Positions 27,745-37,107 of a stretch of DNA of 64,000 nt are shown piece after piece. Position numbers and translations under genes: made by a program. The stretch's first letter is position 1; the number at the start of each line of letters is the position of its first letter. A model generated the notes under the pieces. The model saw only the letters and a list, made by a program, of their open reading frames with translations, was not told where the DNA came from and searched no databases. Source of the stretch: Methanoregula boonei 6A8 (GTDB taxonomy: Archaea > Halobacteriota > Methanomicrobia > Methanomicrobiales > Methanospirillaceae); the NCBI RefSeq assembly GCF_000017625.1, contig NC_009712.1, forward strand, positions 930,001-994,000, in the 5' to 3' direction.

Positions 27745-28173
27745 ATGCCAGAGATCAGCCGGAAAACGGAAGACTACCTTGAGGCGATCTTAAATATATC
27801 CCTGGTGAAAGGATATGCCCGGACAAAGGATATCGCCGAAGAACTTAATATCCAGCCGCCCTCTGTCGTCGAGATGATCCAGAAACTCAGCCAGACGGGT
27901 TTTGTTACGTACCGGAAATACGAAGGGGTTACCCTGACAGATAACGGCAGGAAGATTGCTGAGGTGGTAAAAGACCGGCATGAGACATTGCGATCATTTC
28001 TCGAATTATTCCGGGTACCAGAAGCCATTGCAACAAAGGATGCCTGTAAGATGGAACATGAACTGAGTCCTGAAACCCTTGCTCAGATCCGCCTTTTCAG
28101 TGCGTTTCTCAAAGAGTCGCCGAAGGCTGCTTTGATCCTGAATGATTTTGAAGAATTCCTTGGCGGGCGCTGA
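27745..28173 (+). CDS. DtxR/MntR-family metal-dependent regulator
   Basis: 142 residues. The N-terminal winged helix (SRKTEDYLEAILNISLVKGYARTKDIAEEL, then QPPSVVEMIQKLSQTGFV) is classic DtxR. The dimerisation domain with metal-ligand region follows (KDACKMEHELSPETL, corresponding to the C.xEH..s motif). No SH3 domain, so MntR/short IdeR type. Divergent from feo and 124 bases of palindromic DNA away, so iron control of feo is the likely job. Confidence 0.88.
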   Translation: MPEISRKTEDYLEAILNISLVKGYARTKDIAEELNIQPPSVVEMIQKLSQTGFVTYRKYEGVTLTDNGRKIAEVVKDRHETLRSFLELFRVPEAIATKDACKMEHELSPETLAQIRLFSAFLKESPKAALILNDFEEFLGGR

Positions 28174-28424
28174 TAACGGTCCGGACCCGGGTTACCGATC
28201 TTTACGCAGAATAATTGAGACTATTCTGGTGCTGGGGCTCCCAGGCCCGTCACCATATCGAATCCATAAAAAAACGTTACCTTATTGTTTCCTGAGTGGA
28301 TCAGCATCCTCTTATTATAATCGCGGTCCTTCAGGAATGTATCTGTACAGCATGAGGTCATGCAACGTGAAAAGTAAACCCTATGACACGGTGGTACACC
28401 ATGGAAAAAACACTGAAATCCGTT

Positions 28425-28616
28425 TCAGCTGCTCCGCCCGAGAATTTTCCCGATATCCGGAATAAAAAATGTAAGTATACCGATAATCAGAAAGACCCCA
28501 CCTGCTGCGAAAAAAACAAAACCCGCCAGATAAGATGCACAGAGGTGTACTGCCGCCCATCCAATACAGATCAAAACCAGGCCTGCAACGAGTGCAACCT
28601 GGCTCTTACAGACCAT
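28425..28616 (-). CDS. Small two-helix membrane protein
   Basis: 63 residues: MVCKSQ, a helix (VALVAGLVLICIGWAAVHLCA), a short turn, a second helix (LAGFVFFAAGGVFLIIGILTFFI) and tail PDIGKILGRSS. A strong TATA (28664-28676 on the minus strand) and AGGAG just before the ATG support a real gene. Family and function unknown; isolated between the DtxR and nickel transporter genes. Confidence 0.6.
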   Translation of the reverse strand: MVCKSQVALVAGLVLICIGWAAVHLCASYLAGFVFFAAGGVFLIIGILTFFIPDIGKILGRSS

Positions 28617-28663
28617 GACTCCTGCACCTCACCATACCAGTAAAAGGCTAATGGCTGTGCAGG

Positions 28664-28676
28664 TATTTATATAATG
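28664..28676 (-). promoter_or_regulatory. TATA box of the 28616 small membrane protein
   Basis: ATTATATAAATAC on the minus strand, about 50 bases before the ATG, leaving a short leader that contains GGTGAGG and AGGAG. Confidence 0.5.
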
Positions 28677-28875
28677 ACAGATTGTTGCACGCCTCCCACA
28701 GTGACGAAAACTCCAACATGCCGTATGCGTCGCGGGACTCCGATGGAAAAATCCGGTTTTTGTGGAGGTAAGAAAAAAACAGGCACTGCCCGTCATTATC
28801 CGGGATCCCGGAACGATCAGGATACCATCAAAAAATGAAACAGGAAACAGCTAAAAATTTCTTATCGGGGAAGAG

Positions 28876-29967
28876 TTATTCCCAGAATCCCTGTGAGGGG
28901 ATACAGTCTCCCCCAAGGGTCTTGTCAAACTCTTTTTCGTATCCCTTGTACCGGTAATAAGCTATGGACGTGAGCCAGGAGATAAGGAAAATGGCAATGA
29001 TCCCAAATCCGAGCGTCTCAAAGTCGAGGGCATTAAGGCCAGCCCAGAGCGGTCCGCCCCAGTTCATCTCCGTAGAGATCACCTGGAGAAGTTCGATCCC
29101 CCCGATAACGAAAGCCACAAGGACCGACATGATGGTGATTGTCAGGTTGTAGTACACCTTGCGGATCGGGTGCTGGAAAGCCCAGCCGTAGGCAAGGCGC
29201 ATGGAGATCCCGTCCGTGGTATCGGTTATGATCATACCGCAGGCAAAGGCAAACGGCAGCGTCAGTATTGCCCACAGAGGGACGTTGGATGAAACCCCGG
29301 CGCCCACGCTGACACCAATAAGCATCATTTCGGTTGCGGTATCAAAACCAAGGCCGAAGAGAAACCCGACCACAAACATCTGGTAGGGCTTTTGCACGAT
29401 CTTAAAGAGCCAGCCGAAGTGAGTGTTCATGAACCCGTTCTTGCTGAGCTCGCAGTCCAGCTCGGCCTGTTTGATCGTACCGTTCTTGAGGCCTTTGAAG
29501 ATCCGGTAGGTGTCAAGAACAATGATCACGTTGATGATACCGATGATAAAGAGGAAAGCGCCGGAAATCAGGGTACTGAGATTATCGGTACCGCTCTCAA
29601 GATACGTGCCAAGGATGGACTTGGCTGCAAAGACAAGCGAGAGTACCATGACGCCCACGACCACCGCGTGACCGATGGAGAACCACATGCCGACCGTGAT
29701 CGGTTTCTTTCCTTCCTGGAGCAGCTTCCGGGTGGTGTTGTCTATTGCGGCAATATGATCGGCGTCTACCCCATGGCGGAGGCCCAGCACAAAGGCCATA
29801 ACCCCAAGTCCGCCAAGGACAAGGTACATCTGCCCTATCCATGCAGTAAGGAGAAACGCGATAATGCTTGCCACCGCGAGAATGACATAAATGGAAATGA
29901 TGGTGAGCTTCTCTTTCCCTGAGAGGCTGATGATCGCTTTCATGTACCCCTGATTCTGATCAGTCAT
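28876..29967 (-). CDS. Nickel/cobalt permease, NiCoT family
   Basis: 363 residues, about eight TM helices. The signature GLRHGVDADHIAAIDNTTRKLL (HX4DH in TM2) and GLGFDTATEM identify the NiCoT (HoxN/NixA) family; GMWFSIGHAVVV is the third conserved block. Imports Ni(II) or Co(II), needed by methanogens for F430, hydrogenase and cobamides. Divergent from the HTH gene at 30333 with 365 bases between; that protein is a candidate regulator. Confidence 0.93.
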   Translation of the reverse strand: MTDQNQGYMKAIISLSGKEKLTIISIYVILAVASIIAFLLTAWIGQMYLVLGGLGVMAFVLGLRHGVDADHIAAIDNTTRKLLQEGKKPITVGMWFSIGHAVVVGVMVLSLVFAAKSILGTYLESGTDNLSTLISGAFLFIIGIINVIIVLDTYRIFKGLKNGTIKQAELDCELSKNGFMNTHFGWLFKIVQKPYQMFVVGFLFGLGFDTATEMMLIGVSVGAGVSSNVPLWAILTLPFAFACGMIITDTTDGISMRLAYGWAFQHPIRKVYYNLTITIMSVLVAFVIGGIELLQVISTEMNWGGPLWAGLNALDFETLGFGIIAIFLISWLTSIAYYRYKGYEKEFDKTLGGDCIPSQGFWE

Positions 29968-30332
29968 GATATCGCAGGATCATGATTACTTGATAATGGT
30001 AAATATAACTTGCTTTTTTTGTACTGTAAATCATTCTTCCTGTCGAAAATTCCCGAACAGATTGATAAGTAAACTTTTCAGAAACTGTGTCAGGGCTGAC
30101 ATCCTGCTCCGGGGTAACACCGGGAAGACAAAGGAATGAAGAAGCGTGGAGAAAATCAAAAAATGTATCCGGACAGACAAACACACTCCGGGAAAGCCTC
30201 GCGCATATCCCGGTATGAGCATCCTTTCGAAAGAATAATCAGCTCCCGGCCGTCACTCTTTTTCCTGATACAACAAGACGCCGGAGCTGATGCAGCCTGA
30301 CCCAGGATACAAAGGGAGCCTTACCTTTTCTT
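29968..30332. other. Divergent promoter region between NiCoT and HTH genes
   Basis: No gene. On the minus strand GTTATATTTACC near 30000 is a likely TATA for the permease, followed by AT-rich imperfect repeats (ATCATGAT words near 29970-29985) that could be an operator. On the plus strand TTTTCTTATG immediately precedes the HTH ATG. Confidence 0.4.
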
Positions 30333-31124
30333 ATGCGGAGCAAGGGCGATGTCTCGCGCTTCCAGATCCTTGTAGAGATTGCCGAACGCCAGCCGGCGGT
30401 TCGCCAGCAGGAGATTGCCGAAAAGATTGGCATGACCCCTCAGGCCGTCTCCGAATACATCCGCGACCTGGTTGACGACGGCATGGTGGCCGTGAGCGGC
30501 AGGAGCAATTATGCGGTGACCAAGACCGGGATGGCATGGGTCATGGAGAATGCCGCTACCCTGGAATTATATCTCCGGCATATCCGGCGCGACATCATCA
30601 AGCATGTCTCGGTCTGGACGGCAATTGCTGCCGATGACCTGAAAAAAGGAGAGATCGCCGGTCTTTACATGAAAGACGGGTATCTCTATGCGGGGAAGAA
30701 CCCGACGTCGGCGACAGCAACGGTCTATGCGGACGCAAGGAAGAACAATGACGTGGGAATTTTCGATGTAAACGGGATTATCGAACACCACGAAGAGATC
30801 ATCCATGTCTGTATAGTGCCCCGGATCCAGCGCGGGGGTTCTCTCAACGTCAGGATTGACAAACTCAAAAAGATCGTTGCAACGGTCGGATTAGTCGCGG
30901 CTGTGGGGGTAGAGTCGTCGATCGCGCTGAAATCCATTGGCAGAAACCCGGATCTCTTCTTTGGGGCATCAGAAGGCGTCATCGATGCCGCATACCACGG
31001 AATTAGGTGTGCGATCGTTATTGTAGACGACGAGTCAGCAAATTTTGTCAAGCGCCTGGAGAACACCCCGCTCGAGTATAAGATTCATGATTTGATCCTC
31101 CCCGATGATCAAAAATCATTGTAG
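30333..31124 (+). CDS. MarR-like HTH regulator with conserved archaeal effector domain
   Basis: 263 residues. N-terminal winged helix (RFQILVEIAERQPAVRQQEIAEKIGMTPQAVSEYIRDLVDDGMV), then a small alpha/beta domain and a C-terminal half (VATVGLVAAVGVESSIALKSIG, DLFFGASEGVIDAAYHG). This two-part protein is widespread in methanogens, where it is annotated only as a HTH regulator. Divergent from the nickel/cobalt permease; a metal or cobamide sensor role is inference from position. Confidence 0.75.
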   Translation: MRSKGDVSRFQILVEIAERQPAVRQQEIAEKIGMTPQAVSEYIRDLVDDGMVAVSGRSNYAVTKTGMAWVMENAATLELYLRHIRRDIIKHVSVWTAIAADDLKKGEIAGLYMKDGYLYAGKNPTSATATVYADARKNNDVGIFDVNGIIEHHEEIIHVCIVPRIQRGGSLNVRIDKLKKIVATVGLVAAVGVESSIALKSIGRNPDLFFGASEGVIDAAYHGIRCAIVIVDDESANFVKRLENTPLEYKIHDLILPDDQKSL

Positions 31125-31265
31125 AATGACCAGCGACACGACAAGGTCCTGGACATTCTGAATTCTGCCCGCACGGTCAGTGTATGTCTTTTGGAACAGA
31201 CCAGGAAAGAAATCATCCCCGGTAAGAACGCCCGGAGCAAATGGAACGGGGTATATTCCTGCCGG

Positions 31266-31640
31266 TCACTGTTCTTTTCGCATCCGGACCGGGCAGCCGG
31301 GGAGGTCCTGCGCACCCCGCTCGGACACCCGGAGAAGCAGCGGGATCAGGTGTTCCCGTAACTCCTGTCCGTCACCGGTCAGCGAGTACTGTGTTGTCGG
31401 CGGCGAGGTGGTAAGGATCTTCCGGTCTACAAGCCCGATCCGCTCCAGGTTTTTGAGCGTCTCCGAGAGCGTCTTGGGGCTGATCCGGCCGGGCTCGTTT
31501 TTTAATTCGTTGAATCCCTTTGCCCCTTCGTTTCCCAGTATCGCAATGATTAAAAACGCCCATTTCTTTGCCACCACGTCAAGCAGGCCAAAGAGGGGGC
31601 AGAGGCAGATATTGCCCCCTGTTGCCGCAGGTTTATTCAT
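31266..31640 (-). CDS. HxlR-family transcriptional regulator
   Basis: 124 residues: LLDVVAKKWAFLIIAILGNEGAKGFNEL, RISPKTLSETLKNLERIGLV and TTQYSLTGDGQELREHLIPLL give a complete HxlR domain. Cysteines near the N-terminus (ICLCPL) and C-terminus (LPGCPV) could bind metal or respond to thiol stress. Divergent from the CDF exporter; likely its regulator. Confidence 0.85.
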   Translation of the reverse strand: MNKPAATGGNICLCPLFGLLDVVAKKWAFLIIAILGNEGAKGFNELKNEPGRISPKTLSETLKNLERIGLVDRKILTTSPPTTQYSLTGDGQELREHLIPLLLRVSERGAQDLPGCPVRMRKEQ

Positions 31641-31760
31641 GGATACTACCTGTTCCTGCCGCTACGTTCCGGCTTATTTCCTATTAAATAAATACTACCT
31701 GTAAAAAGGATACCTGCTATATCCCGGCCATATCCAAAGGATATGCCGGTGGAGGATCTC

Positions 31761-32714
31761 ATGGACTGCCCCGATCATACCCACGATCATTCACAGGATC
31801 ATTCCCACACCCACAACTCCAGAAAAAAGCCGCTGAAACTTGCCATCGCCCTGACCGCACTGATCTTCGTTGCGGAAATTATCGGGGGATATCTCTCCGG
31901 ATCCCTCTCCCTTTTGGGCGATGGCGCCCATATGCTCCAGGATGTTGTTGCGCTTGGGCTGTCGCTTGGCGCCATGACCATGGCTGAACGCCTGCCAACG
32001 CCGACCCGTACTTTCGGGTACCACCGGCTTGAGATTGCAGCTGCGGTGATAAACGGCCTGCTCCTGATCGGTGTCTCTGCCCTCATTATCCTGGAAGCAC
32101 TGGCACGATTCTCCCATCCTTCACCGGTGAACAGCACGCTTATGCTTGCGGTTGCACTGGTCGGGCTTGTGGCAAATGCCATCTCCGCATTCGTGCTACA
32201 CGGCAGCCACGATCTCAACACAAGGAGTGCATTCCTGCACGTGATCGGGGACCTCCTGTCTTCGCTCGCCGTTATCGTGGCAGCGCTGTGGATCGCGCTC
32301 ACCGGCCAGACCGTGGTCGATCCCCTGCTTGGCCTTGCGATCTCTGTGTTGATCCTGTTCTCTTCGTTCTCGATCCTTGCCGAATCCTTCCGGATCCTGC
32401 TCCAGTTCGCCCCCCGGGACGTTCCCATTGAAGACGTGATAGCAGCGATGGAGTCCGTGCCGGGCGTATCCGGTGTCCACAACGTCCATCTCTGGACGCT
32501 CTGCTCAAACATCAATGTGCTCGACGCCCATGTGTACTGCTGCGAGAACGATCCCGAAACACGGGAGCAGATCAAAGAAGAGATCAAGCACCGGCTGGAA
32601 CATTTCCGGATCGGGCATTCAACGCTGGAGTTTGAGTGCCGCGAATGCAGCGACTGCAGGGTGCTCCGGGAGCTGCACGATGAACCGGGGGAAGGACACC
32701 GGCACGACGGGTAA
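31761..32714 (+). CDS. Cation diffusion facilitator (zinc/cadmium/cobalt exporter, CzcD-like)
   Basis: 317 residues from MDCPDHTHD, because GGAGG lies five bases upstream (an ATG at 31743 is in frame). His-rich N-terminus (HTHDHSQDHSHTH). Six TM helices with the metal site SLLGDGAHMLQD in TM2 and HVIGDLLSS in TM5 (H/D quartet). The C-terminal domain has VHNVHLWTL and a Cys-rich end (ECRECSDC). Exports divalent metals in exchange for protons. Divergent from an HxlR regulator. Confidence 0.92.
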   Translation: MDCPDHTHDHSQDHSHTHNSRKKPLKLAIALTALIFVAEIIGGYLSGSLSLLGDGAHMLQDVVALGLSLGAMTMAERLPTPTRTFGYHRLEIAAAVINGLLLIGVSALIILEALARFSHPSPVNSTLMLAVALVGLVANAISAFVLHGSHDLNTRSAFLHVIGDLLSSLAVIVAALWIALTGQTVVDPLLGLAISVLILFSSFSILAESFRILLQFAPRDVPIEDVIAAMESVPGVSGVHNVHLWTLCSNINVLDAHVYCCENDPETREQIKEEIKHRLEHFRIGHSTLEFECRECSDCRVLRELHDEPGEGHRHDG

Positions 32715-32934
32715 CTCCATAATATTACATTTTTAAAAAATTTACATATCTGTTGCTACAAAAATAAAAATTATTATTAACCTGGCGGTTCCATGTTCCC
32801 TGTGGAGATGTCCTGACATCAGGGAAATCTCCTCATTCTTCGACAAGATATCGCCAAGGGCTGTGCTGTTTGTCAGCCCCAAAACCGGGATCATTGGGGA
32901 ATGATCCCGGAAAAACAGCAGACGGGTGATTACC

Positions 32935-33276
32935 ATGAAACAGACACTATATGATGGCAGCCGGAAGATGACGGTGAATACGAGATATGACGAATGCCTC
33001 TATCTCGCACCACGGCCGGTTTCTGACCAGCCGGATGTTAAGATAACCGGAAAAGATCTCTACATGCATATAGCAACCTCCCAGAACAAGAGTGTCACGT
33101 ACTATCTCCATCTCTGGTCAACCAGCCGCACAGTCAAAGAAAAGATTCTGCCGCTGTCGCCTTCTATGGCAGACCGGTTCCTGAAAACCAAAGGACTTAT
33201 CTGTAATCTCTTCCCGAAGAACGATCCTGTGGCAAACCTGTATGCATGGGGGTACGGGATCGCGGAAGAGTTCTGA
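32935..33276 (+). CDS. Hypothetical protein
   Basis: 113 residues, soluble, no signal or TM. Contains YDECLYLAPRP, GKDLYMHIATSQNKSVTYYLHLWS and the end YAWGYGIAEEF. I do not recognise the family. ATG at 32935 chosen because GGGTGA precedes it. Confidence 0.55.
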   Translation: MKQTLYDGSRKMTVNTRYDECLYLAPRPVSDQPDVKITGKDLYMHIATSQNKSVTYYLHLWSTSRTVKEKILPLSPSMADRFLKTKGLICNLFPKNDPVANLYAWGYGIAEEF

Positions 33277-33442
33277 GAATCAATGTATGCACATCCCGGT
33301 CCTGATAGATTCTCGGGACTTGGGGTAATTCCCGTAAATCGTTATGTCGTGAAAACTCACATTTTTCAGGATTTTCCCTACAAAGTCCCTTCAACTTATC
33401 AGAACCGCTCGTGATATGTCCCATGATTTGAGAGAAGTATTG

Positions 33443-33614
33443 TCACTTTTCAACAGTAATCGTTGTCAGTTTTACCGACTCGACTCCTTTCTGGGCCATC
33501 AGTTGTTCGGCCAGCATCTTGAGCAGTCCTCCCTCAGGCTCTGTAAAGTCTTCGGCAGGTTGTCAATCCTCTTCGGAGTGGTAATCTTTAGAATTGCCGA
33601 CAACTTGACAGAAC
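33443..33614 (-). pseudogene. Possible C-terminal remnant of a NikR-type regulator
   Basis: A minus-strand frame ending at the TGA at 33443 reads LLKMLAEQLMAQKGVESVKLTT, which resembles the end of NikR C-terminal (ACT-like) domains, where a helix is followed by a KGV..VKL strand. Upstream the frame carries a TGA within about 40 codons and no ribbon-helix-helix domain is found. Similarity is short and judged by eye. Confidence 0.3.
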
Positions 33615-33813
33615 CCGTTTTAACCTAAACATACTATCCCGCTCCTATTAAAAAAGATTATTTGTTTTAACGCAAACAAAAATGATCAATTAAAATAGTA
33701 CTAAAACAAGTAAATTTGTCAATCGCTATCCGGACGAACCGGTGCCTCTCCGTGGACTTCTCACCAGGTACTGTCAGGGCTTCAGTGCACCGGGTAACGA
33801 TGCAGAGGTTTTG

Positions 33814-34446
33814 ATGATGAAAAAAACAGAGCAGAACGAATCCGCAGTATCACCGGTTGTGGGTGTGATGCTCATGCTCGTGGTGACGATTATTATTGCA
33901 GCTGTTGTCTCCGCGTTTGCGGGGGGACTTGCCGGTACAAAGCAGGCGACGCCTCAGGCGTCAATTGATGTACAGATCCTGACTGGAGCCGACAACGGTA
34001 TGGGTGGAACGACTGACAAGATGACCTTTACCGAACTGAGCGGGGATCCCATCCCGACAAAAGATCTCGCAATTGTTACGTACTACGTGAACAAGAGCGG
34101 AACGGTGTACCAGAACAAACAGACTCTGACAAGCCCCGGCTCTGATATTAATGGTTATGGGGATCTGTCCCACCTGGCCCGGGTTCCTGTCCTCAATGAT
34201 ATGAAATTAGGTTACGCCGGGGGCAATCCCGCTGTAGATTTCGGAAATTATACGTGGAGTACCGGGGAGATCATGAGCACGGTAGATACTGCAGGTACTG
34301 CGGATTTACTCGCAATCAATGACACGGCATCTTATGGACATGGAATCCGGGATCCTGATTTCGGAGCCGGTAGCGAAGTCCAGGTAAAGATCATCCATAT
34401 CCCCAGCGGTCAGGTAATCTTCAACAAAGAGGTGATCGTCCAATGA
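33814..34446 (+). CDS. Archaeal type IV pilin
   Basis: 210 residues from MMKKTEQNES (ATG at 33817 equally possible; GAGGT upstream). The class III prepilin motif NESAVSPVVGVMLMLVVTIIIAAVVSAFAGGLAG is the archaeal pilin N-terminal (PF07790-type) segment, normally cut by EppA/PibD before the hydrophobic helix. The remainder is a beta-rich head. Overlaps the second pilin by ATGA. Extracellular pilus subunit. Confidence 0.88.
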   Translation: MMKKTEQNESAVSPVVGVMLMLVVTIIIAAVVSAFAGGLAGTKQATPQASIDVQILTGADNGMGGTTDKMTFTELSGDPIPTKDLAIVTYYVNKSGTVYQNKQTLTSPGSDINGYGDLSHLARVPVLNDMKLGYAGGNPAVDFGNYTWSTGEIMSTVDTAGTADLLAINDTASYGHGIRDPDFGAGSEVQVKIIHIPSGQVIFNKEVIVQ

Positions 34447-35114
34447 TCCAGCAAAAGGATGCAGCAGTATCACCGGTTGTGGGCGTCATGCTCATGCTCG
34501 TCGTTACCATTATCATTGCAGCGGTTGTTTCCGCATTTGCCGGTGGACTGGCAGGAGACCAGCACAAGACACCTCAGGTGAACCTTGCAGTGACCAGTGT
34601 TATACAGAGTATCGAGGGAACAATCGATCCAGCTACCTATGCTCTTACTTACCCATCGGGCTATTATGCAGCTAACGGGCTGAAGTTTGAAAACAACGGA
34701 GGAGATACCTTCTCCCTCAATGACATCGCGATCCAGTTGCAGAGCGAAGATACCACGTATACGATCCAGCCTACAGATGCACCAAATACCACTGCAACCG
34801 CGACGTATCCCGGGAGCATCCTGACACCGGGAATCACGAACGGAGGGTACTTCCAGAAGATTGGAAACACCTCCCTATCGGATACAACCATCGCACCGGG
34901 CGACGCTTTCATGCTTTATGCCGATGGCAATGCACAGGCTGTCACCTACACCTGGAGTGGTGGATCGTCTTCTTATTCTCCGGAAATTACCTGGGAGCCG
35001 GCTGGTGCGGTACATGGTTTTGGTGTATATCTCGGCACCAAACTTCAGTACAAAGTCATTGACAAAGCCAGCAGCCGGGTTATCTCAAGCGGGGAGCTGT
35101 TCCTGACACAGTAG
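34443..35114 (+). CDS. Archaeal type IV pilin (second)
   Basis: 223 residues. The N-terminal segment from AAVSPVVGVML to GGLAG is identical in protein to the first pilin and nearly so in DNA, while the head domains differ (here YTIQPTDAPN.., YLGTKLQYKVIDKASSRV). Likely co-assembles with, or is an alternative to, the upstream pilin. Translationally coupled to it. Confidence 0.88.
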   Translation: MIQQKDAAVSPVVGVMLMLVVTIIIAAVVSAFAGGLAGDQHKTPQVNLAVTSVIQSIEGTIDPATYALTYPSGYYAANGLKFENNGGDTFSLNDIAIQLQSEDTTYTIQPTDAPNTTATATYPGSILTPGITNGGYFQKIGNTSLSDTTIAPGDAFMLYADGNAQAVTYTWSGGSSSYSPEITWEPAGAVHGFGVYLGTKLQYKVIDKASSRVISSGELFLTQ

Positions 35115-35184
35115 TATGGAAAATGGGGAGAATATTCGTACACACTCCCTTTTTTTATCAAATCTGGAAAAAGGTCAATAATCC

Positions 35185-35550
35185 ATGCCAAAATTCTTCG
35201 GATACAAACCGGCCGGCCCGACCCGGCAGGCAGTTGAGAAGTTCGAGAACGAGATCACGATCCGGCACAACAGCCAGCGGCTGGTCGGATCGGTGTATCT
35301 CGATATGCAGGACAATACCTGGGCAGTTGCCATTGCCTACAACCACTCCCGTGCCCCGGGACTTCACGGCCACGAGAACGCTCTTGAGGTGAGGTACTCG
35401 TACGCACCCGGGACCGGGAACACGGCGCAGATGTTCCGTTCCGACCCGCACGCAGTTATGGCACTCGATGCCGGACAGTTTGCCGATCCGGATAAATTTG
35501 CGATCTATGCCCTCGACCATGAACGGGGAATTGTCACCCATGCCGGCTGA
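35185..35550 (+). CDS. Hypothetical soluble protein
   Basis: 121 residues: KFFGYKPAGPTRQAVEKFE, then a beta-rich centre and HAVMALDAGQFADPDKFAIYALDHERG. No signal, TM or cysteine motif. Family not recognised. Separated from the pilins by about 70 bases with a T-rich stretch, so probably a separate unit. Confidence 0.55.
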   Translation: MPKFFGYKPAGPTRQAVEKFENEITIRHNSQRLVGSVYLDMQDNTWAVAIAYNHSRAPGLHGHENALEVRYSYAPGTGNTAQMFRSDPHAVMALDAGQFADPDKFAIYALDHERGIVTHAG

Positions 35551-35736
35551 AAAGAGGAGGAAAAAAGGCGTGTTGTCCCTTTTTACCGGTAATGCTGGTA
35601 TTCACCGGGGAGATTGTTTCGGGGAGCCGGTTCTCATCCGGGGGGATGACGCTTCTGTCCGAATGAAAAAAACGTGCGGCGCTGCGAAACAGAACCGGCA
35701 TGCGGAGATTTTAAGAATTCTTTATGGCCCGCGATA

Positions 35737-36792
35737 ATGGATCTGATAGAAATGAAACATCCTTATGTATTCGCCATCCTTTTTCTCGCTCTTCTCTGTC
35801 TTGCAGCGGTACCGGCACTTGCTGCCATCCCCGCAAACCAGAACTCCACATTTGAACGTACCATAACCGACGATTCCGGCGCCGCGGTCACCATCCATGG
35901 CGAGCCGCAGCGGATCGTATCGCTTGCCCCGGCAAACACCGAGATCCTCTTTGCGCTCGGTCTTGGAGATCGCATTGTCGGGGTGACCGATTACTGTAAC
36001 TATCCCCCGGCGGCAAAAACCAAGCCATCGATCGGGGGATACAGCACGGTCAGTGTTGAAAAGATAATAGCACTAAAGCCCGACCTGATTGTGGCATCGT
36101 ACGGGAACGGTGCCGATGCGGTCCACCGGCTTGATACGCTCAACCAGACCGTGATCACGTTAAACCCGGCAAATATCACCGGGGTCCTTAATGACATTAC
36201 CCTGGTGGGTTACGCAACGGGGACAGAAGATAATGCCACCTCTCTTGTAACTTCGCTGCAGGCGCGGATCGATGCGGTCGAACAGAACGCTTCGGCTATG
36301 GCCACGCACCCGAAAGTTGCCCATATTGTCTGGAATGATCCGCTGTACGTGAGCGGGAACGGGACATTTCAGGACGAGCTCATCACCATGGCCGGGGGTA
36401 CCAATGCATTTGCCGACAAGCCGTACTGGGCAACCGTAAGCGCCGAGGAGTTTGTCGCAGCAGACCCGGATATCCTGATTGTCAACTCCGGCACGGGGAT
36501 GGGTGGCAGCGAGGATGCAATTGCGCTTGCCCTGGAAAACGATACCCGGTTTGTCAATGTTGCGGCTATCAAAAACCACCACGTGTACGTGATCGATTCG
36601 GATATGGTTGATCGGGGCGGGCCACGGATCGTTGACGCCCTTGAGATCGTTGCCTCAGACATCCACGATGCAGAAGGAACCGGGGCGGGGGCCGCAGCAA
36701 CGCCGACGCAGAAATCACCGGGCTTTGATGACATGCCGGCAGTTGCCGCTCTTGCAGCCGGGATGGTTGTTGCCCTGCGGCGAATGCAATAG
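35737..36792 (+). CDS. ABC transporter periplasmic-type binding protein (BtuF/FecB family)
   Basis: 351 residues from 35737 (ATG at 35752 also in frame). Signal peptide (about 8-30), then the helical-backbone metal receptor domain: QRIVSLAPANTEILFALGLGDRIVGVT, SVEKIIALKPDLIVAS and a second lobe. The end SPGFDDMPAVAALAAGMVVALRRM is a PGF-CTERM-like sorting tail, so the protein is probably processed and lipid-anchored by an archaeosortase. Ligand is a cobamide, heme or siderophore. Permease and ATPase follow after the VapBC insertion. TTTAAGAATTC about 25 bases upstream looks like the promoter. Confidence 0.88.
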   Translation: MDLIEMKHPYVFAILFLALLCLAAVPALAAIPANQNSTFERTITDDSGAAVTIHGEPQRIVSLAPANTEILFALGLGDRIVGVTDYCNYPPAAKTKPSIGGYSTVSVEKIIALKPDLIVASYGNGADAVHRLDTLNQTVITLNPANITGVLNDITLVGYATGTEDNATSLVTSLQARIDAVEQNASAMATHPKVAHIVWNDPLYVSGNGTFQDELITMAGGTNAFADKPYWATVSAEEFVAADPDILIVNSGTGMGGSEDAIALALENDTRFVNVAAIKNHHVYVIDSDMVDRGGPRIVDALEIVASDIHDAEGTGAGAAATPTQKSPGFDDMPAVAALAAGMVVALRRMQ

Positions 36793-36877
36793 GTCCGGGG
36801 ACCGGCTGTTCAAACGGGGAAGGATACCCTACCACCCTCACACAAAATTAAATACACATACATACACAGAACTCCGT

Positions 36878-37105
36878 ATGTCTACGAAAACCATCAGCAT
36901 CACGGAAGAAGCATACGAGCGGTTAAAGAGCCTCAAAAATGACGAGGCCACCAGTTTCTCCGAGGTTATCGTAAAGTACTATCCGATCCGCAGGAAACTG
37001 TCCGATGTCCTTGAAGAGCTGGGGGACTGCACCGCCTTTGCAGATACCATAGGCAGGGTATCAAAGGAGATGCGGAAAACAAAAATACGAAACGTCAGGT
37101 TGTAA
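36878..37105 (+). CDS. VapB-type antitoxin
   Basis: 75 residues: KTISITEEAYERLKSLKNDEATSFSEVI then a charged, toxin-binding tail. This is the DUF217-like archaeal VapB family. TTAAATAC about 27 bases upstream fits a TATA box for a leaderless transcript. Two bases before vapC. Confidence 0.85.
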   Translation: MSTKTISITEEAYERLKSLKNDEATSFSEVIVKYYPIRRKLSDVLEELGDCTAFADTIGRVSKEMRKTKIRNVRL

Positions 37106-37107
37106 CA

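Noticed and set aside
35551-35736. Leader of the BtuF-like gene considered as a cobalamin riboswitch
   Set aside because: No conserved B12 box visible, and such riboswitches are not expected in archaea.
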